From the NCBI GenBank assembly GCA_027038835.1, contig JALWGC010000014.1, forward strand, positions 246,284-310,283: DNA of 64,000 nucleotides, written 5' to 3'. The DNA comes from Helicobacteraceae bacterium. Lineage in GTDB: Bacteria > Campylobacterota > Campylobacteria > Campylobacterales > Sulfurimonadaceae. The translations under genes were made by a program, and so were the position numbers. This document shows positions 50,985 to 60,469 of the stretch, in pieces. The notes below the pieces were generated by a model. The model was not told the DNA's origin. It worked only from the letters and a program-made list of their open reading frames with translations, and did no database searches. Position 1 is the first letter of the stretch. Every line of letters begins with the position of its first letter.

Positions 50985-53153
50985 CTATATTTTCAATTTC
51001 AAAATTTTCACTTCCGGGGTATCGATAACCTTTTCGAAGTAGTTTTTATCGTATCTATCAAGCAGTGCCGCTTGCACATAAAGCGAGTTGTACGACGCTT
51101 CGTCAAGCAGTACGAACGTATGGTAACTTGCAAGATAGATGAGTGTCAGAGGGGATTTCAAACTTCCCATCTGCTCTTTGACTCGGTAGTGCATGGAGCT
51201 ATCGTACTTGGCAGAGACGAAACGGCGAAGCGGCATTCGGTTTTTGCCTATGGAGAGCATACCATCTTGTTTGTCCAAAACTATACCGTTTCCGAGGTTG
51301 ATTTGGGTCGGTGTTTCTTGGAATCTACTCGTAACATAGAAGAATGGACGTTTTTTCCTTTTCCCCGTCATTAGGTCGATGTTGGAAAAAAGCGCCACCG
51401 TCGGGTAAATTTGCAACATTCTATATGGTAAATACAGATAAACGTCTCTAGTTTTCTTCGGCAATTTTATATCGGTTTGGAGTGCATCGAGAAAATCGTT
51501 GGTATCGTCAAAACCGTAGGCTTTCGTCATCTGTTCGATCGTGGAGAAAACGGTAATGTTCTTGTCCTCTATCGCTTTTTTATGTTTGTCGATAAAATCA
51601 TAGGTTTTTTCGGTGAACTCCACATCGAGCCGCGCCATTTTCGCCGCTACGTCTTGTGGATGCGTAAGGATGAAGCTAACGGGAAAATTGTCCGCTCCGC
51701 TGTGTTTGCCGCCGTCTATCAAAGTTTTCACATCCGCATAGTAGCGAATAGGGTAGCCGTAATCCCACCATGCAACCACATAGTCTTCGCGATTCGCCAT
51801 CCCTCCAAGCTCGACCAATGAGCGCACTTCACCGGCAGAAAAAACGGTCGGCACGCGGTAAGCGTCTATGTGTCTGTAGTTGGGGTAGAGAGCTGCGAGC
51901 GTAGCGGCTGTAGCAAAAAGGATTTGTAGTTTTCTCGTCGGGAGTCTTTTGGCTATTTCAACTATCAAAAACGCTAAACCAAGCGCTAAAACCGGTACGG
52001 CATAGATAGTAAAACGAAGTCCACCCACGTAAGCTAAAAATCCAAGCCCCAAAAGCGGAAGCGAAAACAGCATAACACGGTGCTTGTAGAGCAAAAACGC
52101 ATATCCGACCAAAGAGATGAGAAAAACGACGACATGTCCGCTGATGCGGTTCGCGAATGTTTCAAATGGGATTTTTCCAGCTTCTCGGACCGTTTGCATT
52201 ACGGTAAAGAAGTGCAGACCGAGCCCCTGGTCGGCCTTAGATAGAGTGTCGCGAAACACATAGTTTTTCAATTGACCCCATATCGGGTCGAACCCTCCAC
52301 TAACCAAAAACGCCGTAAAAGCGACGCCAAGCAAACCGTACAGCGCTTTTAGACTCAACTCTTGTTTTTTGAACCAAACAAACACACCCACTACAACGCC
52401 TAAGCGTACAAAAGCGTCCAAGTTCATCATAGCAAAGAGCATGATCGCCATCAGCTTGTAGTTGTACGTATTTTTTCTATCGAACACAAGCGTATATGCC
52501 AAGATAAGACCAAAAAACGCGAACTCGAGCGAATAACTCTGTGGGTACCACCACCGATACGCCAAAATATCGAGCGCGGTAAAAAGAAGATAGCGATCTT
52601 GGTTGGTGTCTATAGCCCAGATGATCGACCATAACAGTAGCATCGGCAAAACGATGTTGAGCATGTCGGTGTCGTAGTAACCAACCATAGTTCGGTTGTA
52701 GTAACTCCAAGCGATCGAGCCTAAAAGCGCGGCTATAAGCCCCATCTCGAGATTGTCGAATTTTTTGGCTATAAGAATGATAGGGATCACCACCAAAGAG
52801 CTTAAAAACGCCGGCAAATAGAAAATGACCGTCTCGAAAGAAAAAGGAAGCAGCTTAACAAAAAAAGCGGTCAAAACCGCCGCTGCCGATGTGGTTGGGG
52901 AGAGGTCATGGGGCTGATGGAGTTTTTGCAAGTATTCTTTTGCATCCGGGTTCTCAACCACACCTCGAACGATGTCCCTTGCACCTTCTGCCCAGTAATA
53001 ACCGTCGTTGGTGTTTATCATAAACTGGCCGTTATGAAAAAAACTTTCATACCCACTAAAATGATACACCCAAACAAGCCGCATCGCAATAGAAAAGAAA
53101 AACGCGACAATGATGTAAAAAACCGTTTTTTTCGTTTGTGAAGAGAATTCCAA
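50985..53153 (-). CDS. pglB: PglB oligosaccharyltransferase (N-linked glycosylation)
   Basis: 722 residues, close in length and pattern to Campylobacter PglB. About 13 membrane helices, then a periplasmic domain. The sequon-binding WWDYG is at 462-466 (YVVAWWDYGYPIRYY), metal-binding Asp50 is in MINTNDGYYWAEGARD, and the DTD motif is 161-163 (RTMVGYYDTDM); SGGFDPIWGQLKNYVFR and the TVREAG loop (Glu324) are also conserved. It moves a lipid-linked oligosaccharide onto Asn of periplasmic proteins. The other pgl genes are not in view, except for an initiating transferase facing away. Confidence 0.95.
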   Translation of the reverse strand: MEFSSQTKKTVFYIIVAFFFSIAMRLVWVYHFSGYESFFHNGQFMINTNDGYYWAEGARDIVRGVVENPDAKEYLQKLHQPHDLSPTTSAAAVLTAFFVKLLPFSFETVIFYLPAFLSSLVVIPIILIAKKFDNLEMGLIAALLGSIAWSYYNRTMVGYYDTDMLNIVLPMLLLWSIIWAIDTNQDRYLLFTALDILAYRWWYPQSYSLEFAFFGLILAYTLVFDRKNTYNYKLMAIMLFAMMNLDAFVRLGVVVGVFVWFKKQELSLKALYGLLGVAFTAFLVSGGFDPIWGQLKNYVFRDTLSKADQGLGLHFFTVMQTVREAGKIPFETFANRISGHVVVFLISLVGYAFLLYKHRVMLFSLPLLGLGFLAYVGGLRFTIYAVPVLALGLAFLIVEIAKRLPTRKLQILFATAATLAALYPNYRHIDAYRVPTVFSAGEVRSLVELGGMANREDYVVAWWDYGYPIRYYADVKTLIDGGKHSGADNFPVSFILTHPQDVAAKMARLDVEFTEKTYDFIDKHKKAIEDKNITVFSTIEQMTKAYGFDDTNDFLDALQTDIKLPKKTRDVYLYLPYRMLQIYPTVALFSNIDLMTGKRKKRPFFYVTSRFQETPTQINLGNGIVLDKQDGMLSIGKNRMPLRRFVSAKYDSSMHYRVKEQMGSLKSPLTLIYLASYHTFVLLDEASYNSLYVQAALLDRYDKNYFEKVIDTPEVKILKLKI

Positions 53154-53227
53154 AAGAAACCTTTTATTTTTTTCCTAATTGTAACGAAAAAATAAAACAA
53201 TCAAATAAATTTTAATCTTCATTTTAG

Positions 53228-53233
53228 TATAAT
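53228..53233 (+). promoter_or_regulatory. -10 box of the initiating sugar transferase gene
   Basis: TATAAT in the divergent gap between pglB and the sugar-phosphate transferase, 22 bp before the ATG at 53256. The same AT-rich gap must contain the pglB promoter. Confidence 0.45.
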
Positions 53234-53255
53234 CTTTTAAAAAAGTGGTGCATGT

Positions 53256-54185
53256 ATGATAGTTCTTGGTAGAAAATATAAATTTACGGAGTTGGAAAAA
53301 GAAACCATTCAAAAACTTTTCCCCTCCTTCAAGCAAGTTCGCTATACCGACAAAACTCCACAAGAGGTGCTTCATCTTCTCCAAGAAGAACTACAAACCG
53401 CCACGCCAAGTACCATCGTTTTAAACACGAAAGCGAAAGTCCCAAACGAAATCATCAGTTTTTTAACGACAAAACAGTTCGAGAACAACATAGAGTTTCT
53501 AACCATAGAACATTTTTTAGAAAAGTATCTTCATAAATGCTACATCCCTGAAGATCAAAAAGACCTTGCTTTTTTGGATAACATCAAACCCTACACAACT
53601 TCACAGTACATCTTAAAACGCTTCATCGACTACGCCGTAGCGATCCCGCTTGGTTTTCTCACACTCCCGATTATGCTCTACTCCGCCTACCGCATAAAAA
53701 AAGAATCACCTGATGGGGATGTCTTCTTCAAACAAAAAAGGGTTGGAAGAAACGGTATAGAGTTTGAGTGCATAAAATTTCGAAGTATGGTTCCCGATGC
53801 CGAAAAGGGAAAGCCACGATTTGCCAGTAAAGACGACCCTAGAGTTTTCAATTGGGGTGCCGTGATGCGAAAAACCCGCATAGACGAACTACCACAAATC
53901 ATCAACGTCCTCAAAGGGGAAATGCATATGATAGGTCCAAGACCTGAACGTAAATATTGGGTCGATCAATTTGAAAAAGAGATTCCATACTATAATGAAA
54001 GGCATCTCATCGCTCCGGGAATCACCGGCTGGGCACAAGTAATGTACCCTTATGGTGAAAACGCCGAAGATGCCAAACAAAAGCTGATGTACGATCTCTA
54101 CTACCTCAAAAACTGGTCACTTTGGCTCGAGGTCAAAACCGCCCTCAAAACCGCTTTAGTTATGGTTGGAAAGAAAGGCTTATAA
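53256..54185 (+). CDS. Polyprenyl-phosphate hexose-1-phosphate transferase
   Basis: 309 residues. Residues 1-110 form a cytoplasmic, partly Rossmann-like part; then a single hydrophobic hairpin (RFIDYAVAIPLGFLTLPIMLYSAY) and the bacterial sugar transferase domain: KQKRVGRNGIEFECIKFRSM, ASKDDPRVFNWGAVMRKTRIDELPQIINVLKGEM and GPRPERKYW...APGITGWAQV. It loads the first sugar phosphate onto undecaprenyl phosphate to begin an O-antigen, capsule or N-glycan. The N-terminus is shorter than in WbaP/WcaJ (no four-helix membrane part). It faces pglB and ends at the start of the AT-rich block. Confidence 0.9.
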   Translation: MIVLGRKYKFTELEKETIQKLFPSFKQVRYTDKTPQEVLHLLQEELQTATPSTIVLNTKAKVPNEIISFLTTKQFENNIEFLTIEHFLEKYLHKCYIPEDQKDLAFLDNIKPYTTSQYILKRFIDYAVAIPLGFLTLPIMLYSAYRIKKESPDGDVFFKQKRVGRNGIEFECIKFRSMVPDAEKGKPRFASKDDPRVFNWGAVMRKTRIDELPQIINVLKGEMHMIGPRPERKYWVDQFEKEIPYYNERHLIAPGITGWAQVMYPYGENAEDAKQKLMYDLYYLKNWSLWLEVKTALKTALVMVGKKGL

Positions 54186-54307
54186 AACTTTTATTTTATC
54201 GGCATCTACTCTTTCCTCAGTAAATTATAACCATTTATAATATTTTACTGACTCAAAAAAGCTTTATGAGCTTATTCCCGCCAACCATTCCTTAGTTGAC
54301 TCAACAG
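54186..54307. other. Intergenic junction with imperfect inverted repeat
   Basis: The gap between the convergent sugar transferase and gmhB genes contains an imperfect inverted repeat at 54218-54250 (CAGTAAATTATAA and TTATAATATTTTACTG, three bases unpaired) and two nearby copies of TGACTCAA. It marks the change from moderately GC sequence to strongly AT-rich sequence. It may end transcription from both sides; no gene was seen. Confidence 0.4.
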
Positions 54308-54820
54308 CTAAAACAGATCATTCAGATTTTCAAGAATAGGCACGCAAAACTTATTGCTTTTAATTATATGTCCTGTAGATATTAGATAGTTATTTCCTAC
54401 ACCTGCATTAATACCTGCTTCGATATCACTGTTTTTATCGCCCACTAAAATTGATTGGCTTAAATCGATGTCAAAATCTCTTTGAGCATCTAATAACATG
54501 CTGGGCTTTGGTTTTCTGCACTTACATTCCCCAGTGAACTCTGGATGATGTGGACAATGATAAACTTTTGAAATATAAACACCTTCTTTTTCAAATTCTT
54601 TTATCATCCATTCGGTAAGTAGCTCATAATCTTTCTCTGTATATTTTCCTCTTGCTATACCTGCCTGATTTGTAATGACAATAATCAAATAACCCTGATT
54701 TTGAAAATATCTACAAGCTTCAAACACGCCATCGATAAATTCAAAATCTTCTATTTTATAAAGATAATTCTTCTCTTTATTTATCACTCCATCTCTATCT
54801 AAAAAAAGTGCTTTTTTCAT
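54308..54820 (-). CDS. gmhB: D-glycero-D-manno-heptose 1,7-bisphosphate 7-phosphatase
   Basis: 170 residues. HAD phosphatase: [15 protein letters not shown] at the N-terminus with the nucleophilic Asp, [12 protein letters not shown] (Thr/Ser motif), the zinc loop [18 protein letters not shown] that is typical of GmhB, and [15 protein letters not shown]. It removes the 7-phosphate of heptose bisphosphate. The start overlaps the end of the hddC-like gene by 4 bp. With hddC, gmhA and hddA it completes a GDP-D-glycero-alpha-D-manno-heptose route. Confidence 0.93.
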   Translation of the reverse strand: MKKALFLDRDGVINKEKNYLYKIEDFEFIDGVFEACRYFQNQGYLIIVITNQAGIARGKYTEKDYELLTEWMIKEFEKEGVYISKVYHCPHHPEFTGECKCRKPKPSMLLDAQRDFDIDLSQSILVGDKNSDIEAGINAGVGNNYLISTGHIIKSNKFCVPILENLNDLF

Positions 54821-55500
54821 ATATATCGTTTCAACTCTTGCTGTGCTCTACTATAGTCTTCAGGTATACCTATATCAATGAAATAACTATCAAATACCTG
54901 CACTTTTGCTTTTAAAGTCCTGAAATTTTCTTGCAAAAAATCTTCAAATGAAAATTTTTGCGGCAGCTCAAAACTATTAAATATATTCTTTTTAACCAAA
55001 TAGATACCACCGTTTATATTTCCAGATTTTTTGTATCCTTTTTCTGTAAATTGTGTTACATAAAAATTTTCATCATACTCTACACAACCGTATCTATCAA
55101 ATTCAGACATAGATTTTAAAGATAAAATTATTTTGCTATCATCTTTTAAGCTCAAATTCTTTAAATCAATATCAAAAAAAGTATCTCCATTAACAATGAA
55201 AACATTTTCACTACTTACATATTCCATCGCTTGTTTTATAGCTCCTCCTGTTCCCAGAGGTTCATTTTCGACACTATACACAAGTTCAATACCTTCAAAA
55301 CTATCTCCAAAGTACTCTTTTATAGTTTCCCATTTGTACCCTATAGATAAAACAACTTTATCGATACCGTTTTTTTTTAAATATTTTAAAATATACTCTA
55401 AAAATGGCTTATCGCCAATAGGAGCCATCGGCTTAGGCAACCCGCTTACAACACTTCGAAGTCGCGTCCCTAAACCTCCAGCTAAAACTATAGCTTCCAC
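54817..55500 (-). CDS. hddC: Heptose-1-phosphate guanylyltransferase-like nucleotidyltransferase
   Basis: 227 residues. Nucleotide-sugar pyrophosphorylase fold: [20 protein letters not shown] at the start, [19 protein letters not shown], then [13 protein letters not shown] and [10 protein letters not shown]. The surrounding gmhA, gmhB and hddA suggest it forms GDP-D-glycero-alpha-D-manno-heptose. The start is GTG at 55500, directly after the gmhA stop and 7 bases after AAAGGG; the TTG at 55518 inside gmhA is less likely. Confidence 0.88.
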   Translation of the reverse strand: MEAIVLAGGLGTRLRSVVSGLPKPMAPIGDKPFLEYILKYLKKNGIDKVVLSIGYKWETIKEYFGDSFEGIELVYSVENEPLGTGGAIKQAMEYVSSENVFIVNGDTFFDIDLKNLSLKDDSKIILSLKSMSEFDRYGCVEYDENFYVTQFTEKGYKKSGNINGGIYLVKKNIFNSFELPQKFSFEDFLQENFRTLKAKVQVFDSYFIDIGIPEDYSRAQQELKRYI

Positions 55501-55501
55501 C

Positions 55502-56089
55502 TTAAAACCCTTTGCCAAAGATAGCCTCTTCGACTACTGCACAGATAATATGTCCGATCAATATATGAGATTCTTGGATCCTTGGTGTTTCATTTGATGG
55601 CACTTTTATGCAGTAGTCACACAGTTCTGCCATCTTGCCGCCTTTTTCTCCAGTTAACCCTACAGTGATGATCCCTTTCTTTTTACACTCTTTCAAGGCT
55701 TCGACAACATTGGCACTGTTACCACTTGTAGATATGCCTATAAACATATCTCCCTCTACGCCGTTTGCTTGAATCTGTCTTGCAAAAAGTTTCTCATAAC
55801 CATAATCATTACCTATAGCGGTAATAATGCTTGTATCAGTAGTAAGAGCTACAGAAGGTATGCCCGGTCTATCAAAGTAAAACTTACTTACAAACTCTCC
55901 TGCTATATGCTGTGCATCTGCTGCACTTCCGCCGTTACCCGCTATGAGAGTTTTATTACCATTTTTATAAATCTCTGTACATTTCAAAGATACCTCTTTT
56001 ATAAGTTCTATCAACTCTCTGTTTTCATATATCGCTTGTTTGGTCTCATAAGACTTTTTTACTTGATTTGCTATAAAATTATCTATCAT
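55502..56089 (-). CDS. gmhA: Sedoheptulose 7-phosphate isomerase
   Basis: 195 residues. SIS-domain isomerase giving D-glycero-D-manno-heptose 7-phosphate. AGNGGSAADAQHIAGEFV, ALTTDTSIITAIGNDYGYE and GISTSGNSANVVEAL are the family motifs with the phosphate-binding serines. The ATG at 56089 has AAGGA 8 bases upstream; the upstream in-frame ATG at 56143 would run through the DUF2335 gene. First step of the heptose pathway encoded here. Confidence 0.94.
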   Translation of the reverse strand: MIDNFIANQVKKSYETKQAIYENRELIELIKEVSLKCTEIYKNGNKTLIAGNGGSAADAQHIAGEFVSKFYFDRPGIPSVALTTDTSIITAIGNDYGYEKLFARQIQANGVEGDMFIGISTSGNSANVVEALKECKKKGIITVGLTGEKGGKMAELCDYCIKVPSNETPRIQESHILIGHIICAVVEEAIFGKGF

Positions 56090-56502
56090 TTTCTTCCTTT
56101 GTGTTTTGTTTAGGTGGTTTTGGCTGATGAGTTTTAAAAACATATGCTATATATGAAACTCCAGCTGCGATAATGCTTCCTACAACCTCCGATCCTAAAA
56201 ATCCAGCAACTGTAGCTATTGTATATCCAATGGCTACCAAAAAATTGTCCAAGATATGTTGCCCTATGTCTAAATTTTTGCTCTTTTTCAGCCATTGAGA
56301 TTATTCTATCTGGCAATGATTTATCAATTTGTTTAAGCTGTCGCAATTCTTCTGGTGGAGGAGTTGGGGCTTGACGAATTTGTGTAGTTTGAACCGATAA
56401 ACGACTTAAAATATCCTCTTCTTGCCTTTTAAGTAAATTTTCAAGCTCATCTTTTGAGATTGAAATATTATTTTTTTCTTTTTGTAACTTTTGATTTTTC
56501 AT
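56079..56502 (-). pseudogene. DUF2335-family membrane protein, frameshifted
   Basis: The first part (MKNQKLQKEKN..., then PPPEELRQLKQIDKSLPDRIISMAEKEQKFRHR) matches DUF2335 proteins. After FRHR the frame goes wrong and stops at 56134. In the +1-shifted frame the expected ending appears: QHILDNFLVAIGYTIATVAG, GSEVVGSIIAAGVSYIAYVF and a polar tail ending at 56079-56081, overlapping gmhA. One extra G in the run GGG (56262-56264) explains it. Either a real recent mutation or a sequencing/assembly error in a homopolymer. DUF2335 proteins have a C-terminal membrane anchor and unknown function. Confidence 0.75.
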
Positions 56503-56650
56503 ATCTTTTTAAAAGCACTTCTTTTGCAATATAAAAGTCATTAGATAAATTTACACCGTCTCGATATTGATTGTTTTCATTAAAATTTGGCACACCAGCT
56601 ACAATCGATTGCTTAGTACCATCTACAAAATACTTAATAAATCTTTCCAT
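56468..56650 (-). CDS. Small unrecognised protein upstream of DUF2335
   Basis: 60 residues: MERFIKYFVDGTKQSIVAG, then NFNENNQYRDGVNLSNDFYIAK and a basic end (KSKVTKRKK). A very strong GGAGGTGAT ribosome-binding site before the ATG at 56650 shows it is a real gene; the in-frame ATG upstream at 56668 lies before it. It overlaps the DUF2335 gene by 35 bp, so the two form a coupled pair set between gmhA and hddA. No function recognised. Confidence 0.6.
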   Translation of the reverse strand: MERFIKYFVDGTKQSIVAGVPNFNENNQYRDGVNLSNDFYIAKEVLLKRYEKSKVTKRKK

Positions 56651-56720
56651 TTGTATCACCTCCAACAATCTACCCCATTATAACAAATTCAACATTCAAA
56701 ACTCATAATTCAAAATTGAT

Positions 56721-57737
56721 TTAAATTTTCCACCCTTTTGTTCCATCTTTAACAAAGTGAAAGTTCATAACCTCACCTTGTTGTTTGTTCAGTTCGTTGA
56801 TAAGTTGAAGTTTTTTAGTAGGTTCTATCATAAAAAACATAAAACCACCTCCACCTGCACCACTCACTTTACCACTATATGCACCATTTTCCATAGCTAA
56901 ATTATAGATTTTGTCTATCTCACTATTTGATATAGAGCTTGAGACTCTCTTCTTTGCTTCCCATGATTTACCAAGTATTTTAGCAAAATTTTGTATATCC
57001 CCTTTTAGAAGATACTCTTTCATTAAAACTGCATCTTCTTTTACTTCATGCATAGCATTAAGAGCTTTTTCTTCATCAAGTAACGATTTTTTTTCTTGTT
57101 CTATCTGACTTGCTTGTCGTCTTATGTTGGTAAAGTACAACACCATCGACTCCTCAAGCTCATCTATTATCCAGTTTTTTATACGAAGTGGATTTACTAT
57201 GACTCTTTTGTTCTCATAAAACTCCATAAAGTTAAATCCACCAAATGTTGCTGCATACTGATCTTGTGCTCCACCAACTATGCCTATGTCTTCTCTCTCT
57301 ATCTCAAAAGCAAGTCGTGCTATATCATACTCTCCAAGAGGTAAGTTTAACCACTCTACAAAAGCTTTTATGATAGCTACCACAAGAGTGGAACTTCCAC
57401 CAAGTCCACTGCCACTAGGAACATCAGAGTAAGTAGTAAGTTTGAAGCTTAGCGGCTTAATATCAAATTCTTTGATGATACGATTGTATATCCCTTTATA
57501 CAAATCCATTTGACCATTAAGTTTAAAATGCCCACTAGCATCTAACTCCAATAACTCATTATGATCAGTCGATTCAAATACTATTTTCCCATCTTCTCTC
57601 TCTTCAATAGTGCAATGAACATAAAGCGATATCGTGGCATTTAAAACATTTCCACCAAATCTATCACAGTAGGTATTTAGGTCTGTTCCTCCACCTGCTA
57701 ATCCTAGCCTTAGTGGTGCTTTACTTCTTACTATCAT
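56721..57737 (-). CDS. hddA: D-glycero-alpha-D-manno-heptose 7-phosphate kinase
   Basis: 338 residues, GHMP kinase. [20 protein letters not shown] at the start, [18 protein letters not shown] (the ATP-binding glycine/serine loop) and [14 protein letters not shown] near the C-terminus. It phosphorylates heptose 7-phosphate at C1; the downstream gmhA, hddC and gmhB genes complete the path to GDP-heptose. Relatives acting on fucose or other sugars look similar, but the neighbours decide for heptose. Confidence 0.92.
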   Translation of the reverse strand: MIVRSKAPLRLGLAGGGTDLNTYCDRFGGNVLNATISLYVHCTIEEREDGKIVFESTDHNELLELDASGHFKLNGQMDLYKGIYNRIIKEFDIKPLSFKLTTYSDVPSGSGLGGSSTLVVAIIKAFVEWLNLPLGEYDIARLAFEIEREDIGIVGGAQDQYAATFGGFNFMEFYENKRVIVNPLRIKNWIIDELEESMVLYFTNIRRQASQIEQEKKSLLDEEKALNAMHEVKEDAVLMKEYLLKGDIQNFAKILGKSWEAKKRVSSSISNSEIDKIYNLAMENGAYSGKVSGAGGGGFMFFMIEPTKKLQLINELNKQQGEVMNFHFVKDGTKGWKI

Positions 57738-57741
57738 CTAT

Positions 57742-58494
57742 CTAATCTCCTTTGTATTTTTTTAATCCATTATAAGTATAATGAATGAAATAATATAAAC
57801 TTTTAAAAATATTTATATTTTCAACTTCTCTATAAATTTTCCATTGGTATTTTGCAGCTTTAAGCTTATTTGAAGATACAGAATTTTTTAGTATTCTATA
57901 TGTTGCTAGTGGCTCAACTATACCTTGTGTTTTATTAATTTTTTTTAATATTTTTAACCATAATCCATAATCCTGCCTTTTTAAGATATTTGGCATATAA
58001 ATTTTTCCTAATCTTTCAGTGTCATATATCGCAGTTAAACATCCTATTGAATTAGTTTTTAAAAGTTCATCATAAGTAATCTTGTCTTTTGTTTTAAAAG
58101 AGCCTAAATCATTATCTTCTTCATCTATTAAATCATAAGAACTATAAGTAAACGATAAATTACTTTTATTCATAAAATCTATTTGTTTTTCTAATTTTTC
58201 AGCTTTCCATAAATCATCAGCATCTAAAAAAGCAATATACCTTCCTTTTGCTTCTTTTATTGCTCGATTTCTTGCAATAGCTGGACCACTGTTTATTTCA
58301 AGCTTTATAAGCTTTATACGACTATCTTTATTTATATACTTTTCTATAATTTTATTTGAATTATCAGATGAAACATCATCTACAATTATCATTTCCCAAT
58401 TTTTATAAGTTTGAGCTAAAACACTTTCTATTGTTTGAGCAATAAATTTTTCACTTTTATACGATGGAGTTATAACAGATACTAAATCACTCAT
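57742..58494 (-). CDS. Family 2 glycosyltransferase
   Basis: 250 residues. GT-A fold: VSVITPSYKSEKFIAQTIES at the start, WEMIIVDDVSSDNSNKIIE (first Asp motif), GPAIARNRAIKEAKGRYIAFLDADDLW with the DAD metal site. The C-terminal part (LKRQDYGLWLKILK) is like WcaA/Wbb-type inverting transferases. Adds one sugar to the lipid-linked repeat unit in the cytoplasm. Overlaps the next upstream gene by 8 bp; strongly AT-rich. Confidence 0.9.
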   Translation of the reverse strand: MSDLVSVITPSYKSEKFIAQTIESVLAQTYKNWEMIIVDDVSSDNSNKIIEKYINKDSRIKLIKLEINSGPAIARNRAIKEAKGRYIAFLDADDLWKAEKLEKQIDFMNKSNLSFTYSSYDLIDEEDNDLGSFKTKDKITYDELLKTNSIGCLTAIYDTERLGKIYMPNILKRQDYGLWLKILKKINKTQGIVEPLATYRILKNSVSSNKLKAAKYQWKIYREVENINIFKSLYYFIHYTYNGLKKYKGD

Positions 58495-59566
58495 ATATTT
58501 CCTTTATAACATTGTTTTTTAATATATTTTCCCATTTATATCTTTCCCTGACTTGCAATAACTTTTCTTTTATTTCTCGATAATGATTTTCTGCATATTT
58601 AATTGATTCAATTATGGAAGTTAATTTATCTCTCTTAAAAATTAAATTATCTAAATCATTCTCTTTTAAAAATCTACTATTTTCTCCAACATTAGAAGCT
58701 ATAAAAATCTTTGAATATGCTAAAAATGTATATAATACACCAGATTGTGTTGCATTTTTATAAGGTAATACAAATATTACGTCTCTTTGTAATAATATTT
58801 TTAATTCACTCAAAGAAAGAAATTTATTTATAATCTTAAGGTTTTTATAATTAGACAACTCTTTTTGTAAAGATATCATAGAATCATCCCATTTGCCTAT
58901 AATTTCGAATTTATAATCTTCCAACTCTTTAGAATTTAATAAATCTAAAAAAATATCCACTCCTTTATAATCTTTTACTAAACCCCAAAACACAATAGTT
59001 TTTTCTAATTGAAAACTAGGTTTAATATTATCATCAATAGATATAGGTAATATACCATGATTTACTACTTTAAACTTATTTTGTTTTATACTATTATTTT
59101 TAACAAATCTATCTTTTGTAAAAGAACTTACAAAGATATTTAATCTAGCAATATCATAAATTAATTTATATGGTAAATAGCTATTTTTATCATTTTCATG
59201 AGGTTTGTCATTGTGAAAAGTAAAAATTAATTTATCTCTTAATAATATAAAAAAAGGTAACTCTATAGGAAATAATATACTCCAAAAAAAATGAATTTTA
59301 TGATATTTCTTTTTATTTCGATAAATAGTAAAAAAAAGATTTATATACTCATATGTAGCTTGAATTTTATTTACATTTGATATTTTATATTCGTATAAAA
59401 CAACATTAGAATTATCTTTCAACAATTCTATATATTCATAATTAAATATTGTTTTTGAATAAAAAAAGCTTACATTATAGTATTTTGACAATTCACTTAT
59501 ATAATAATAGTCATACGGCAAACCTCTTGAAGAAGCATCAATTATAGCGATACTATACATATTCAC
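58487..59566 (-). CDS. GT-B-type glycosyltransferase
   Basis: 359 residues. Two Rossmann-like halves: the N-terminal one (YSIAIIDASSRGLPYDYYYI... and KLIFTFHNDKPHEN) and a C-terminal nucleotide-sugar-binding half with KTIVFWGLVKDYKGVDIFLDLL, YKFEIIGKWDD and DVIFVLPYKNATQSGVLYTFLAY, as in family 4 or related transferases. The usual E(x7)E is replaced by a weaker version, so the exact family is uncertain. Part of the O-antigen gene run. Confidence 0.8.
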   Translation of the reverse strand: MNMYSIAIIDASSRGLPYDYYYISELSKYYNVSFFYSKTIFNYEYIELLKDNSNVVLYEYKISNVNKIQATYEYINLFFTIYRNKKKYHKIHFFWSILFPIELPFFILLRDKLIFTFHNDKPHENDKNSYLPYKLIYDIARLNIFVSSFTKDRFVKNNSIKQNKFKVVNHGILPISIDDNIKPSFQLEKTIVFWGLVKDYKGVDIFLDLLNSKELEDYKFEIIGKWDDSMISLQKELSNYKNLKIINKFLSLSELKILLQRDVIFVLPYKNATQSGVLYTFLAYSKIFIASNVGENSRFLKENDLDNLIFKRDKLTSIIESIKYAENHYREIKEKLLQVRERYKWENILKNNVIKEIYE

Positions 59567-59569
59567 ATC

Positions 59570-60469
59570 CTAAATTTTTATATTGATTAATAAATTTAAT
59601 ATTATTTCTTTTTTTATTTTATGAACTTGTTTTTTATAATGCAAAAAAGATAATTTTTCTAACTTTAGATTGTTCAAGTATGCTAACAACAAATATATCT
59701 TTAATTTTGTTTTATTATATTGTTTTCTTTTTTTCAAAAATAAAATATTATTGTTAATCATCATTTCTATAGATTTTCTTTTTATAGCTTTTTCTTTTTG
59801 GCTTGCACCTCTATAGTGAATAACTTTACTGAAAGGATAAAATATAACTTTTAGATTAGCACTGGATACTCTATAGCAATAGTCAACTTCTTCTGTGTAA
59901 AAAAAATAATCTTCATCAAAACCTTTTATAGAATTGAATAAACTTTTTTTTACAAACAAGAATGCACCATCTACATATTCTACATTTTTTATTTTTTGTA
60001 TATTTATATAGAAAAACATTTTATTTAAAATATTTTTTAAAAACGTTATAAAAAACAAATTTTTAAGTTCTAATGTTATAGAGGGGTATTCTCCGTAACT
60101 TCGCTGCCACTTCTTATTAGGATATAATTGTTGCAATCCCATAACACCAATATTATTTGAATCAAAATATTCTATTGCAGTTTTATAGTCCTCTAAAAAT
60201 ATTATATCACTGTTTATCACTAAGCAGATTTCGTTTGAAGCTTTTTGCATCCCAATATTTACAGCTTTTGCGTATCCGAAATTTGTCTTATTTTCTATAA
60301 GTACAATTCGATCCCCAAATTTTTCAGATAATAATTCGATAGTATTATCTGTAGAACTGTTATCTACAATAATAATCTCATTACTCTCACCGTAATTTGC
60401 AAATATTGATTCCACACAATTTGCTGTTAGATTAGCAGTATTATACGAAATAATTACAATACTTATCAT
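59570..60469 (-). CDS. Family 2 glycosyltransferase (rhamnosyltransferase-like)
   Basis: 299 residues. SIVIISYNTANLTANCVESI, NEIIIVDNSSTDNTIELL, NFGYAKAVNIGMQKA and CLVINSDIIFLEDY give the GT-A nucleotide and metal sites (NSD in place of DxD); VDGAFLFVKKSLFNSIKGFDEDYFFYTEEVDYCYR is shown by pieces such as GFDEDYFFYTEEVDY, the acceptor/catalytic segment of WbbL-like rhamnosyl- or related transferases. Overlaps the polymerase gene by 4 bp. Confidence 0.9.
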   Translation of the reverse strand: MISIVIISYNTANLTANCVESIFANYGESNEIIIVDNSSTDNTIELLSEKFGDRIVLIENKTNFGYAKAVNIGMQKASNEICLVINSDIIFLEDYKTAIEYFDSNNIGVMGLQQLYPNKKWQRSYGEYPSITLELKNLFFITFLKNILNKMFFYINIQKIKNVEYVDGAFLFVKKSLFNSIKGFDEDYFFYTEEVDYCYRVSSANLKVIFYPFSKVIHYRGASQKEKAIKRKSIEMMINNNILFLKKRKQYNKTKLKIYLLLAYLNNLKLEKLSFLHYKKQVHKIKKEIILNLLINIKI

